Of a DNA stretch of 34,711 nucleotides, positions 15,585 through 24,406 are shown in pieces. Origin of the DNA: a virus; IMG/VR virus record IMGVR_UViG_3300042879_002956, positions 1 through 34,711 of that record; one strand, given 5' to 3'. The position numbers and the translations under genes were made by a program. Under the pieces are notes generated by a model. That model worked only from the letters and a program-made list of their open reading frames with translations, was not told the origin of the DNA and did no database searches. The first letter of the stretch is position 1; each line of letters begins with the position of its first letter.

Positions 15585-16823
15585 TTAGACAGCAAGACCG
15601 CTAATGACACCGTGGAAAGGGGGCACCACATAGGTTTCCAAATAGCCCCCGAATCGTGCCTCATACGCATCAGCAGAAGCCGTGCGCAAGAAGACAGAGC
15701 CGTCATCATCGAACCAGCCGAAGTCTGGCCGATGGTGAAGCTGGATATAATTATCATTGAGCATGTACATCCGGTCGTCTTCAATGAATCGCTCTGGGAA
15801 CACGCCCACAGGACCAGCCGAAGACATGAACTCAACGCCACGGAACGAAACCTTGCCAACCAATTCAGGCGAGCGAGGTTCAACAATGTATTGTTTCTGA
15901 TCTTCGAGAACGTTCAAAAGCTTACGATATTGAACGAAGGAACAAAGAATCAGGTTCGGTACTTTGCCAGACTTGCGTTGAATTTCAAGCATCGTCTGAT
16001 TCATGAGATCAGTGGTCAAGCCTGCACCGCCTGCAGCTACTTGCGCGCCTGCCTGCCAGCGACGGCCAACAGAAATGCCGTAGAGGGAACCAGAAGTAGC
16101 ATCAAGCACTTCTTTCAATCCCGTTGGGTCATTGGCTTTAGAATTTTGCATGACCAGGATTTTCGCGCCAGCATCAGCCGTCAAGTCAACGCTGCCGGAA
16201 ATCCGAGCCAAGGTTACCGTGCGGGTAGAAGGATCAACTGCAGTGATTTCCCACACAGCAGAAGTGCTGTAAGGGTTAGCAGCCGAATCAACGTTGATAT
16301 AATCCTTCTCTTCGAAGTTCGCTTCTTTCCAGGTTGCAGCCGAAATAATAACCGTTGGAGCTGCAGCGGAACCCGTTGCACCAGCAGCCGTGGTCGTTCC
16401 AAGGTGACCGTTTCCGCTTCCAACCTGGTAAGCAGTAACGCCGTTGAAAAGAGCACGGGACATGTTGCGCATCCAGCTCTCTACACCTTTTTGCACCGAG
16501 TATTTCGTTAGCTCAACGAACGCACCTTCATTTTGACTGGAAGCTTTAATTGCCTCGCGGTCAATTTGAATGACCGAGTACATTTTCTTTGAGGTAATTA
16601 CAGCGTCTTGAACTGCTGCATAGTTAGGGGTTGGGAGAGATCCCGAACCCACACCGCCTGCAAAGCTGGTTGGAACTGCAATGTCCATGCGCTTACCAGT
16701 GAAATTGAAATCCTTTTTCACACGGCCAAGAAGAACGTTTGCAGAGTTATAGGTATTTCCGGATAGTTTGCCGTACTTGCTTTTAAACAAGTTCGACGCA
16801 GTGGTCAGATTAAATTGAGCCAT
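15585..16823 (-). CDS. Major capsid protein
   Basis: This 412-residue protein is downstream of portal and scaffold genes and has the expected length for an HK97-fold capsid protein. Recognisable segments are the N-terminal arm (KSKYGKLSGNTYNSANVLLG), the helix-rich SVIQIDREAIKASSQNEGAF and SVQKGVESWMRNMSRALFNG, a central beta insertion (~130-225) and the C-terminal domain with GKVSFRGVEFMSSAGP, MYMLNDNYIQLHHRPDFGWF and ADAYEARFGGYLETYVV. The last resembles the closing region of other phage capsid proteins with P-domain and A-domain strands. GGGGGG before the ATG and a hairpin after the stop suit high expression. The family assignment comes from synteny plus fold-like pattern. Confidence 0.85.
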   Translation of the reverse strand: MAQFNLTTASNLFKSKYGKLSGNTYNSANVLLGRVKKDFNFTGKRMDIAVPTSFAGGVGSGSLPTPNYAAVQDAVITSKKMYSVIQIDREAIKASSQNEGAFVELTKYSVQKGVESWMRNMSRALFNGVTAYQVGSGNGHLGTTTAAGATGSAAAPTVIISAATWKEANFEEKDYINVDSAANPYSTSAVWEITAVDPSTRTVTLARISGSVDLTADAGAKILVMQNSKANDPTGLKEVLDATSGSLYGISVGRRWQAGAQVAAGGAGLTTDLMNQTMLEIQRKSGKVPNLILCSFVQYRKLLNVLEDQKQYIVEPRSPELVGKVSFRGVEFMSSAGPVGVFPERFIEDDRMYMLNDNYIQLHHRPDFGWFDDDGSVFLRTASADAYEARFGGYLETYVVPPFHGVISGLAV

Positions 16824-16839
16824 TTGGCCCCCCTTTATT

Positions 16840-17991
16840 TTAGGTCAAATCGTCAAACAGGAGAGGATCAGAGCTAGGGTTCTTCTGAGCCTTTGAACCA
16901 TATTGGCGATTTGCTTTTAAGTTTTTATCAATCTTGTCATTCAGCTTTTTATAAGCCGACTTTTCTTTTTCTTTTCTCGCAAGCTCTAACGCCTCGGGAA
17001 TTAACTCCTCAGGTAATTTAACCTGAACGACGTCCTCCCAGAATTGAGTCAGAGCTTCTTGATTTTCAGACAATGGATGATTCGTTTCAATGACTAACTT
17101 GTTGATAACATCGAGTTTGCGCATGCTGGTCGCGTAGTCGACAACAATCTCCGGAGTAATCGTTGACGGGGCACGCCCTAGCTTCACGATCTCATCAAAC
17201 GTGTCAGCGAATTGACTCATCTCCATTTTGTTTTCACTTAAAACTTTTTGAACGTGGCTTTCCAAGGCTTGCTTGGATTTAGCTTGTTCTTGACTTTGCT
17301 TCTGCGCTTCCATTCGTTTTCGATAGTAAGCATTTTCAGCTTCTACCTCCCGAAACTTCCTTTCCTCGGGACTAAGCGACTGAAACTCTTCAATTTGCTC
17401 ACGGATTTTGCCCACAGCATCTTGATAAAGATCATTCGCGTTGACTCCCATCGCCTCACCCAGAAAATCCATAAAGCCCCGAAGGTCTTTTTGATTTACC
17501 AGATAATCATAGGACTTGTTTAACGCGTCCGAAATCGCGGTGCGTTCCTTGTCAAAGGTTTCACGCTCGGATTTATAGGACTTGTATAACTTGTCCAAAT
17601 GGGACTGCTGAGAGTAGCGATTGAGCGCTTCCTGAAGCGGGACATCAACTATCTTTCCATCAATCTTGACTGGAACCATTGCATCCGACGCAACATCAAG
17701 CTCAGTTTCGCCACTCTTCAATTTTAAAAGTTTGACAGGTGTTTCTGTTTTTTCAACACCTTTTGTTTGTTTTTCTTTTTCTTTAGGCTGATCTTTTGCT
17801 TCAACTTTAGGCTCAGTCTCTTTTTTCTTTGGTTCTTTAGCCTGTTTCGGTTCGTCTTTTTCTTGTTTAGGTGATTTTACGGATAACCTGTCGAGGTCAT
17901 CCCAAGACGCGGGAGATTCTCCTCCACTTAAAACGACTGGCTCAGCTGATTGACTTTCACTTGTACTTGGTGCGGCGTTTGTCTCTGACAT
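16840..17991 (-). CDS. Scaffolding protein
   Basis: This 383-residue highly charged protein lies between portal and capsid genes. The N-terminal third is disordered (SETNAAPSTSESQSAEP), with a Lys/Glu-rich stretch at ~40-85 (KEPKKKETEPKVEAKDQPKE). The central part (~130-250) is helical and likely coiled-coil (LSPEERKFREVEAENAYYRK). The C-terminus is basic then acidic (NLKANRQYGSKAQKNPSSD, ending LLFDDLT). This is the usual layout of podovirus scaffolds, which assemble inside the procapsid and leave on maturation. No protease motif is visible. A weak GAGA precedes the ATG, and the portal stop lies six bases away. Confidence 0.75.
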   Translation of the reverse strand: MSETNAAPSTSESQSAEPVVLSGGESPASWDDLDRLSVKSPKQEKDEPKQAKEPKKKETEPKVEAKDQPKEKEKQTKGVEKTETPVKLLKLKSGETELDVASDAMVPVKIDGKIVDVPLQEALNRYSQQSHLDKLYKSYKSERETFDKERTAISDALNKSYDYLVNQKDLRGFMDFLGEAMGVNANDLYQDAVGKIREQIEEFQSLSPEERKFREVEAENAYYRKRMEAQKQSQEQAKSKQALESHVQKVLSENKMEMSQFADTFDEIVKLGRAPSTITPEIVVDYATSMRKLDVINKLVIETNHPLSENQEALTQFWEDVVQVKLPEELIPEALELARKEKEKSAYKKLNDKIDKNLKANRQYGSKAQKNPSSDPLLFDDLT

Positions 17992-17999
17992 GCTTGTCT

Positions 18000-20213
18000 C
18001 TATAGTCCTTTGGTTGGCTCAACAGGCGGCATCGGCCCGCCCACTTGAGCTTCTAGGTTTGGTTGAGGTTCAAGTGTCGGTAATTGTGCTTCCCCACCGA
18101 CTAGGGGATTGACTGGCAAGCCTGGCATTTGAGCCACTCCTTGCGTCAATGGTTTGACAGGTTCAGGCATCATAGGAGCAGGCGGCATCATTGGCGCTAC
18201 TTGTTCCACGTAGAACATGGGGAACATTGGAAGCTTTGACAGCTGTTCCGCAAACGCTGGTGACTTAAGCCCCTGCTCCATCATGAGCATTTCATGAGCA
18301 GCAACATGATCCTTGAACCGTTTTTGAATTTCAGGACTGGTTCTGTATTTAAACTGGAATTCCTGCATTTGGCGCGTGTGAATTTTCCAATGCAAAATAT
18401 GATTTTCAAACTCAACAGGGGCTAGTTCTTCTGCGTCCTCTACTTCGTATAACTTCTCATTTTCTGCTTCGGCTGTTCTTACCGCAACGGTCGCCGCGTC
18501 TGTAAACTTATCGCTTTGAGCAAGATCGAGCATTTCGATCACCTGCTCACCAGTAAACTGGTCAGGAAAACGTTCAGACAAATCAAGCAAGGTTTGCGTT
18601 CTCGCTGCTACAGACTTAGGCAACGCCGAACTATTTTGAACGCGAATGTCATAATCTTTTTCCAAAGCCGAAACTTTGAAAAACTCCGTCATGTATTCGT
18701 TATTCTTTCCAAGAATCCGAATCATTCGCTCATCCGATTTATCGTAATAATCACCAGCAACGGCAATTGTCATTGCAGCGGTTTGTCTAATAACTTCGTT
18801 CCATTTTAAAACGAGTTCGTTATAGCGCTCTGATTCCTGTTCAGAGAGGAATTGAAGGGCAACGCCTGCTTTAATTCCGGGCGGTGGTTCGCCTCGCGAA
18901 ACTCCAAAGACACCTGAGATTTGTTGGAACTCTTCTTTGAGCTTATCTCGAAAAGCAAACACATCACTAGGAACACTCTGAGAAGACGCCAAAACAGGAG
19001 CTTGGGGCCCTTTATATTGAACGATTGTGATGTCATTGCCTAACCTATCAAGCGCGACTGATCCGGCTGGCACCATCCATTTTGGATGGCTGACCATGAC
19101 GATATTGCGAATCAGCATGTTAGTGATGTTGTTATAAGTACCCGTGAGCCCTTTGATCTGCTCATAGAAGCTCATCCCGTGCAGTTCACCGGGTAAATCC
19201 ATGTCAGTGAATCGAACGCATGGAAGCTCGCGATGAGAGAATGGAAACTCAGTGTTTTCTAAAAGGACTTCATTTGTAAAAACGAGTTTTCGTCCCTTAT
19301 CCATTTGCTCAGTTCGTCTGTGCCAAAAGGTGTAGAGCAGGCATTCTCTGCGCGTCGAAACAAGCTGCATCTTTTCGTAATCGTAGATTTGAGCGTCTTG
19401 ATCTTTAATCTTTGCAGCTTTTTCTGGATAGCGCGCACGCAATGCGTCGGTTGAAATGGTTTCAATCGTGAAACAATAATCAACCTCTTCCCATTTCTTT
19501 TTCTTCTGAAGCAAGACATCAGTCGCTAAAGTGATTTGATAATCAACATCACCAATGCGTACAGGCTTATCGATAAAGATTGGATTACCGTTTGGGTCTT
19601 GCACCTGCTGACCATTCTGATCAAGCAAAGGAATCTTGCCATCTTTCACGGTTTTTTTAGCTTCAACATAAGCAGGCGATAAATCACCGAGGGCTTCATT
19701 CCACGTGATGAAAAGATAGACTTCACCCATGATTTGAGCATAGGTCGCTAACTGCGTTTGAAGCACGCCCTCAAAATCGTTCTCGTACCAGATATGGTCG
19801 AGTAACATCTTGCAAGATTTGGCTGCTAACTTGTCTTCTAGTTCGTCATTCGTTGGAAGGATTGCAACCGCTGGCCGGAACTTCACTAACCTTGACGCTC
19901 GGTTTTTTGTCAGATCGTACAAATGGTTTGCTACAATCTTTCGTAGGAATTGCGATCTGTCGGCGGCCCTATCGCGTGCATCGATTCGAGTCTCTAATTC
20001 CTGATACTGAATGCCTTTATAAAGTGCTAAATTACGACGCATCACTCGAACACGGTCGCGAGCGTCTTCTGCTAGATAGTCTCTTTCACCTTTCAACCAC
20101 TGCAGAATGTTTTCATCGTTTTTGGGATCATCAAGATCAAGTTCGTAGAGCGGACGCGCAGGCTTATTGTACTGCTGACTATCCATATCATCGAAGCTGT
20201 AGAACTGATCCAT
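18000..20213 (-). CDS. Portal protein, P22-like size class
   Basis: This 737-residue protein lies between terminase and scaffold genes. The N-terminal ~150 residues contain LQWLKGERDYLAEDARDRVR, RNLALYKGIQYQE and RKIVANHLYDLTKNRASRLV, a pattern typical of podovirus portals. Central residues carry LPCVRFTDMDLPGELHGMSF and GLTGTYNNITNMLIRN, followed by a helix-rich region with SGVFGVSRGEPPPGIKAGVA, the clip/stem area of many portals. The last ~100 residues are Pro/Met/Gln-rich and likely disordered. The portal forms the dodecameric DNA channel at the capsid vertex. GGGGAG precedes the ATG. The family is clear from synteny and length; residue-level assignment is approximate. Confidence 0.85.
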   Translation of the reverse strand: MDQFYSFDDMDSQQYNKPARPLYELDLDDPKNDENILQWLKGERDYLAEDARDRVRVMRRNLALYKGIQYQELETRIDARDRAADRSQFLRKIVANHLYDLTKNRASRLVKFRPAVAILPTNDELEDKLAAKSCKMLLDHIWYENDFEGVLQTQLATYAQIMGEVYLFITWNEALGDLSPAYVEAKKTVKDGKIPLLDQNGQQVQDPNGNPIFIDKPVRIGDVDYQITLATDVLLQKKKKWEEVDYCFTIETISTDALRARYPEKAAKIKDQDAQIYDYEKMQLVSTRRECLLYTFWHRRTEQMDKGRKLVFTNEVLLENTEFPFSHRELPCVRFTDMDLPGELHGMSFYEQIKGLTGTYNNITNMLIRNIVMVSHPKWMVPAGSVALDRLGNDITIVQYKGPQAPVLASSQSVPSDVFAFRDKLKEEFQQISGVFGVSRGEPPPGIKAGVALQFLSEQESERYNELVLKWNEVIRQTAAMTIAVAGDYYDKSDERMIRILGKNNEYMTEFFKVSALEKDYDIRVQNSSALPKSVAARTQTLLDLSERFPDQFTGEQVIEMLDLAQSDKFTDAATVAVRTAEAENEKLYEVEDAEELAPVEFENHILHWKIHTRQMQEFQFKYRTSPEIQKRFKDHVAAHEMLMMEQGLKSPAFAEQLSKLPMFPMFYVEQVAPMMPPAPMMPEPVKPLTQGVAQMPGLPVNPLVGGEAQLPTLEPQPNLEAQVGGPMPPVEPTKGL

Positions 20214-20222
20214 GCTGCTCCC

Positions 20223-20429
20223 CTATTGCACGTTGTCGAATAAGTCTTTGCTCAAGGCTTCTTTCACTGAATCAGTGACGCGCTCGAAACCTTGGTCTGC
20301 TGGAACATATTGTATGGAGTGAGTCGACTTTTGCATAGCGCGAAGTTCAACCAATCCCCAAAACAATCCAAGCACGCAAACTATTTGCACAATACCAAGA
20401 CTAATAACCGCCCCGATTAACATTACCAT
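20223..20429 (-). CDS. Small membrane protein between terL and portal
   Basis: This 68-residue protein has one strongly hydrophobic N-terminal segment (residues ~3-26, LIGAVISLGIVQIVCVLGLF) and a polar tail with ERVTDSVKEALSKDLFDNVQ. An internal ATG at the third codon overlaps the terL stop as TAATG and may be the true start. The first ATG overlaps terL by seven bases. A single-pass membrane protein in this slot is not part of the standard packaging set. It may anchor assembly at the membrane or play a minor lysis role. No family is recognised. Confidence 0.6.
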   Translation of the reverse strand: MVMLIGAVISLGIVQIVCVLGLFWGLVELRAMQKSTHSIQYVPADQGFERVTDSVKEALSKDLFDNVQ

Positions 20430-21832
20430 AAGCTATTCTCCCAATCGTCAATCTTTTCACCTGTTTCAGTATAACCTGGAAAATCGTCTTCAATTCTTGC
20501 ACCTCGAAACATCGGGTCTTGCTCACGCACAACAGGCATCGATTCATTAAGCGAATAATATGCCGCACCCAAAATATAACGCGCGCAGTCGATCAAATGG
20601 TCATCGCGTTTAACAATGCGTCCTTCATCGTCTTTGCGATAATTATCTAACTCCCAAAAGAACTTGTGACACCGTTCAGAGATAAACACTTTGTCTTGCA
20701 GCATTGCGTCTTTCAACAACGATAACCCAGTTGTCTTGTCGTTCTTTGATTTTTGTGTTGGTTCAAACGAAAGGCTAAAGCGCTCCAACATTTCATTGGC
20801 GAACCATTTTTCTGCTTCGTCATAACCATAGCGCCATTCCCCGTCAAACAGTTGACGGCTCATTGAGATGCACCGAGATCCAATTTTATCGACTGTCATC
20901 TCCTCTTGGCGCTGTTCGTAGATTTCATCAAGGAAGTAGATATCTCGCGTGTAAGGGTTAATTGCTGCAAGCAGCACGGCAAAGGTTGACGCACCAGCCG
21001 GGTCAGCCCATAAAAACCACTCTAGCCGTCTTCTATCCCGTGCAATTTTTCGCATCAGTTCGGCGTGAGGTTTTACCATCTCATTTCTCAACATCGGGAA
21101 AATACGCTTTGAGCCCCCCCGAACGAACTCGGCCATGTATTCGCGTTCCCACTTGTCACCCTCGCCACGGGCATAAAGCTCAGTCTTTTTGTCTGCTAAC
21201 CATTTGCGCGAGATATGTGGGTTTTCATGGCTTGGAAACTTAAAGAACCGCTTGGTCTTATCGTTAGCCCATGACGCTGCAATCTCTGTGAACTGGCCTT
21301 CGAACTCTGGAGGCGTGCCAATGATAAAAAGAGGGGTGTCGTGCGCGGCTCGGTTAGGATCGTAAGCATCGAAAAACTCTGGACGAAAATCTTTGAACTC
21401 ATCGAATACAGTCAAGCCTCTAGGCTTAACACCCCGGTAGGCTTCCACGTTGTCTGACCCGTCAAGTTTTAGCCATGAGCCATTCTTGAAAGTAATCCGC
21501 ATCTCTTGGTCATTGATCTTGTCGATCCAGTCTTCAGGTCCAAGGCTCTGCATCCGCCTAGATGCCCACATGATCTCACGGGACTGCTTCATGAACGGGG
21601 AAAAATAGTAGTTCTCAGAGCCCGGATAAGTCCACGCCCATCGCCACATGAGGTAGGCCGTCAACTCTGATTTTCCCAAATTTCGACCACACTGAGCAAA
21701 TACGTCTTTGACATGCTCACCAATGAGAGCGCGCCCGATCTCAATTTGCGCTGAGTGAGGAGTCCACATCTCATGAAGGGCTTTTACGCCTCTTGCGACG
21801 CGCTCGACTTCAGGGTGCGGGTTGTAAATCAT
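20423..21832 (-). CDS. terL: Terminase large subunit
   Basis: This 469-residue packaging motor has its ATPase half first. Walker A is CGRNLGKS (residues 48-55) and Walker B is TVFDE (141-145), followed by FIIGTPPEF (169-177), a coupling-type motif. The C-terminal nuclease half has the three expected acidic positions: Asp277 in FLWADPAG, Asp338 in YGYDEAE and Asp415 in HLIDCARY, the RNase H-like arrangement. Length is normal for the family. Its ATG overlaps the terS stop as ATGA. It cuts concatemeric DNA and pumps it through the portal. Confidence 0.93.
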   Translation of the reverse strand: MIYNPHPEVERVARGVKALHEMWTPHSAQIEIGRALIGEHVKDVFAQCGRNLGKSELTAYLMWRWAWTYPGSENYYFSPFMKQSREIMWASRRMQSLGPEDWIDKINDQEMRITFKNGSWLKLDGSDNVEAYRGVKPRGLTVFDEFKDFRPEFFDAYDPNRAAHDTPLFIIGTPPEFEGQFTEIAASWANDKTKRFFKFPSHENPHISRKWLADKKTELYARGEGDKWEREYMAEFVRGGSKRIFPMLRNEMVKPHAELMRKIARDRRRLEWFLWADPAGASTFAVLLAAINPYTRDIYFLDEIYEQRQEEMTVDKIGSRCISMSRQLFDGEWRYGYDEAEKWFANEMLERFSLSFEPTQKSKNDKTTGLSLLKDAMLQDKVFISERCHKFFWELDNYRKDDEGRIVKRDDHLIDCARYILGAAYYSLNESMPVVREQDPMFRGARIEDDFPGYTETGEKIDDWENSLW

Positions 21833-22194
21833 TTAGTCTCAGTTTTACTCTTGAGCAAAAAGGGGTCGGCCTCAATAATCTCTTGCACCTGTTTTGGTGT
21901 AAGCGTCTCTCTGACCGTGATCTCTTGCACCTGCTCGATCTTGTCAGTCTGTTGAAGAAGCTGCTTACCTAGCCAGATTAGCATAGAAGTATTACCCTTT
22001 TTCGCTGCTTCTAATTGCCAACGCCTGAGTGAGATTTTCAGGTTTTCTCGGCCTTTTGCGAGTTCCTCCGAAAAACGGCCATCAAGAGTGTCGACCGAAC
22101 AGCCTACGACAATAGCGATCTCACTTGTCTTGCAGCCGATTGAGGCAAGGTCTTGAACGAGTTTTGGGTCGATATTGAGCTTAGGCCGCGCCAT
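21829..22194 (-). CDS. terS: Terminase small subunit
   Basis: This 121-residue protein has an N-terminal helix-turn-helix-like segment (IDPKLVQDLASIGCKTSEIA with VVGCSVDTLDGRF). A helical region follows (LRRWQLEAAKKGNTSMLIWL), then a charged C-terminus. LRRWQ..AA..GN..MLIWLGKQ is typical of small terminase subunits, which form a ring that recognises the packaging site and recruits terL. It is directly upstream of terL with ATGA coupling and overlaps the methyltransferase gene by 14 bases. Confidence 0.88.
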   Translation of the reverse strand: MARPKLNIDPKLVQDLASIGCKTSEIAIVVGCSVDTLDGRFSEELAKGRENLKISLRRWQLEAAKKGNTSMLIWLGKQLLQQTDKIEQVQEITVRETLTPKQVQEIIEADPFLLKSKTETK

Positions 22195-23386
22195 TATCTA
22201 CCCCTGCTTTAATATCGTCCCATGCCACGCCGTCTTCGCGGTGTGCTTTCTTGCCCGTGAACTTCTGCCAGCGGTCGAGAATAACGCCGCAGTAGTGAGG
22301 GTCTAGCTCCATCATGAAGCAATGACGGTCAGTTTTTTCACAAGCGATTAGCGTTGACCCTGAGCCGCCGAAAAGATCGAGCACAAGCCCTTTAATCTTT
22401 GAGGAGTTTCCGATTGCATGTGCTACCATGTCCACTGGCTTCGGAGTCGTATGACCGCTCACGCTTTCGCGACCAAACTCCCAGACCGAGGTTTGCTTCC
22501 GATCCGAATGCCAAGCATGCGCAGCGCCTTCCTTCCATCCGTAAATACAAGGCTCATGGCGGGACTGGTAATCGGTCTGGCTTAAGACGAGTTGGGGCTT
22601 TACCCAGATAACCATGCTTGAGAAATGGAAGCGTTTTCGGAACTCCTGATGAAACAGGTCTGCGCAGCGGTCTGAATGAAAGCAGTAAATGGGCGCACCA
22701 TTTTTTATCGAAAGCAAGTAATGGTCGAAAACCGCCGAAAGCAGATCGGAAAGCCCATCGCGCGAGTCGTTGTTAATCCCCTCGTAGTCCACGCCATATG
22801 GCGGATCAGTGAAAACCATATCGGCTTTCTTCCCATCCATCAGCCGCTCAACATCGGTGATCGCAGTCGAGTCCCCGCACATGAGCCTATGGTTCCCAAG
22901 GATATAGACCTCGCCCTTGACTACCTTTGGCTCTGGGAGCGCGTCTGGTACCTCGTCCTCGTCGCACTGAGGCTCAAGCTTTTCAATCGGCTCAAGTACG
23001 AAGTCTTTAATTCCAAGCAGGTCAATATCGAAGTCAGGGCCAAGGTCTGTCAGGTCTGCATTAACTCCGGACAGGTCTAGCTCTGACCATGACGCAATGG
23101 AATTGTCAGAGATCGTGTCAGCGTACTCTTGTTCCTCGCTGTCATAGTCTTGAAAACTGACCGGGACCTCTTTCCACTTGAGAAGCTTTGCAGCCTCAAG
23201 CCGACCATGCCCTGAGGTAATAAATCCCGAGCGTTTACTCACCTTAATCGGATAACGCCAGCCTTGAAACTCTAAGATTTTAGCAAGCCGTTCAATTTGA
23301 TCCTTTGGATGACTGTTACGATTTAAAGGGTTTGGCTTCAATTCTTTGACGTTGACCAGCGCATCATGCGGGCAATGTACAATCAT
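22181..23386 (-). CDS. ParB-like domain / DNA methyltransferase fusion
   Basis: This is a 401-residue two-domain protein. Residues ~5-95 carry a ParB/sulfiredoxin-like nuclease-type domain (LKPNPLNRNSHPKDQIERLA and GFITSGHGRLEAAKLL). Residues ~155-375 form an amino-methyltransferase with catalytic DPPY at 194-197 and the SAM-binding LDLFGGSGST at 336-345, the order of beta-class enzymes that make N6-methyladenine or N4-methylcytosine. No cognate restriction enzyme is nearby, so it is an orphan, probably protecting phage DNA or marking packaging or replication sites. It overlaps terS. ParB-methyltransferase fusions are known in phages. The start has GGAG seven bases upstream. Confidence 0.88.
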   Translation of the reverse strand: MIVHCPHDALVNVKELKPNPLNRNSHPKDQIERLAKILEFQGWRYPIKVSKRSGFITSGHGRLEAAKLLKWKEVPVSFQDYDSEEQEYADTISDNSIASWSELDLSGVNADLTDLGPDFDIDLLGIKDFVLEPIEKLEPQCDEDEVPDALPEPKVVKGEVYILGNHRLMCGDSTAITDVERLMDGKKADMVFTDPPYGVDYEGINNDSRDGLSDLLSAVFDHYLLSIKNGAPIYCFHSDRCADLFHQEFRKRFHFSSMVIWVKPQLVLSQTDYQSRHEPCIYGWKEGAAHAWHSDRKQTSVWEFGRESVSGHTTPKPVDMVAHAIGNSSKIKGLVLDLFGGSGSTLIACEKTDRHCFMMELDPHYCGVILDRWQKFTGKKAHREDGVAWDDIKAGVDNGAA

Positions 23387-23681
23387 TGGTCAACTCCTGG
23401 CTACTTTGTTCTGCTCTAGCTCGCCCGCGTCTTTTAGCTCTTTCTTCATTCGCAAGCCTTGCTTGAATTGCTTGTTGCAATTGCAATAAATCCGCCACTG
23501 ACCAATCTTTAAACCGCTGATGATAGTAGTCAGTGACTTTATCCTCAATCAATCTCTCTAATTGATCTTGGAGCTTTGCTAGATTCATTGGAGCTTTAAA
23601 CACGCGTTCAACAAATTCGCTGGCTGCGTCGATCTCGCGTGCGCAGACTTCTGGACCTTTTGCTGTAAACAAAGACGACAT
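23364..23681 (-). CDS. Hypothetical protein heading the packaging operon
   Basis: This 105-residue mostly helical protein contains EIDAASEFVERVFKAPMNLA, LQDQLERLIEDKVTDYY and a basic stretch LANEERAKRRGRARAEQ, suggesting DNA or RNA contact. I do not recognise its family. It overlaps the ParB-methyltransferase start by 23 bases and is the first gene after a 212 bp gap, so it opens the late operon. It could be a small regulator or a terminase accessory factor, but nothing proves either. Confidence 0.6.
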   Translation of the reverse strand: MSSLFTAKGPEVCAREIDAASEFVERVFKAPMNLAKLQDQLERLIEDKVTDYYHQRFKDWSVADLLQLQQAIQARLANEERAKRRGRARAEQSSQELTNDCTLPA

Positions 23682-23893
23682 GGCTGGACTCTATCTCTTT
23701 AATTTACAGCTTGCAATACAAAACTAATCTTTCGTTAATTTTCTCAAGCACACTGTCAAATCGTCTTTTTGTCGCTGTCTAATCTTTGGACACCCGTTTA
23801 GATCGTCTCTAAGGCCACTAGCTTGCCCGTGGTTGCGTTTTTGCCATGTACTTAAGGGGTAAGGCAGGGGTCGGGGTAAAAATGCGTTATAAG
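23682..23893 (-). promoter_or_regulatory. Intergenic region upstream of late operon, possible promoter
   Basis: This 212 bp separates the replication genes from the packaging genes, all on the minus strand. No credible gene is present: the longest minus frame from an ATG here runs nine codons. A perfect TTGACA hexamer occurs on the minus strand (23754-23759), but the sequence 17 bases downstream (AACGAA) is a poor -10. The TTGACA could belong to a late promoter needing an activator. No terminator was found. Confidence 0.3.
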
Positions 23894-24406
23894 TCAATTG
23901 TGCGTTAGTTGTGCCGAAACATGATCAATCAATTCAGTTTCCTTGCTGCCTGGCCTGCGATTGAGCAGCGCTCGCGCCAGTCCTCTCCACTGCGCCTTGT
24001 AAACCGAAACGGTTTCATCTTGCACCATTTCGCAGACTCGTTGCCACCCGCCTTCTCGAGCGATGATCTCCCACGCGATCTCCCCGACGAACTCACGCGC
24101 TTTTTTTGGATTGTTCCATCCGAATCGCGAAAGCGCCTCTGGAATGCGCGAGGCAATCTCGGCTGCCCGGTCGTCGAGATTTTCACTCGGCGCAACTCTT
24201 GCGCGAATCATGGCTGGCAAGGGGAAACGCGTCACTTTCGGATCTCGGCGAATATCTTGAAACGCCTGAAGCAACGCGCCTTGCGGTAAATCTGCGAGAT
24301 CCTCGGCGTACATAGCCAGTACGCGATCAGGAAACTGCGTCTGGTAATAAGCGCATAGATAAATTAACTGCTGCTGTATCCAACCCGTACTAGCTTTGGA
24401 GTCCAT
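23894..24406 (-). CDS. Putative replicative helicase loader
   Basis: This 170-residue protein contains FPDRVLAMYAEDLADLPQGA, LLQAFQDIRRDPKVTRFPLP and AMIRARV. This is the helical pattern, with Asp/Leu repeats and a TRFPLPA turn, seen at the N-termini of phage helicase loaders related to lambda P and the G39P/DnaC group. The rest is helical (EFVGEIAWEIIAREGGWQRV) and ends in a charged tail. It follows the initiator-like gene with a 17-base overlap, a lambda O/P-like pairing. No AAA+ ATPase motif is present, so it is not a full DnaC. The call rests on motif similarity and position. Confidence 0.55.
   Translation of the reverse strand: MDSKASTGWIQQQLIYLCAYYQTQFPDRVLAMYAEDLADLPQGALLQAFQDIRRDPKVTRFPLPAMIRARVAPSENLDDRAAEIASRIPEALSRFGWNNPKKAREFVGEIAWEIIAREGGWQRVCEMVQDETVSVYKAQWRGLARALLNRRPGSKETELIDHVSAQLTHN

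Noticed and set aside
15612-16511. A 299-codon plus-strand open frame opposite the major capsid gene
   Set aside because: It has no ribosome-binding site, is rich in Arg/Ser/Asn as expected for an antisense reading, and lies wholly within a well-supported capsid gene.
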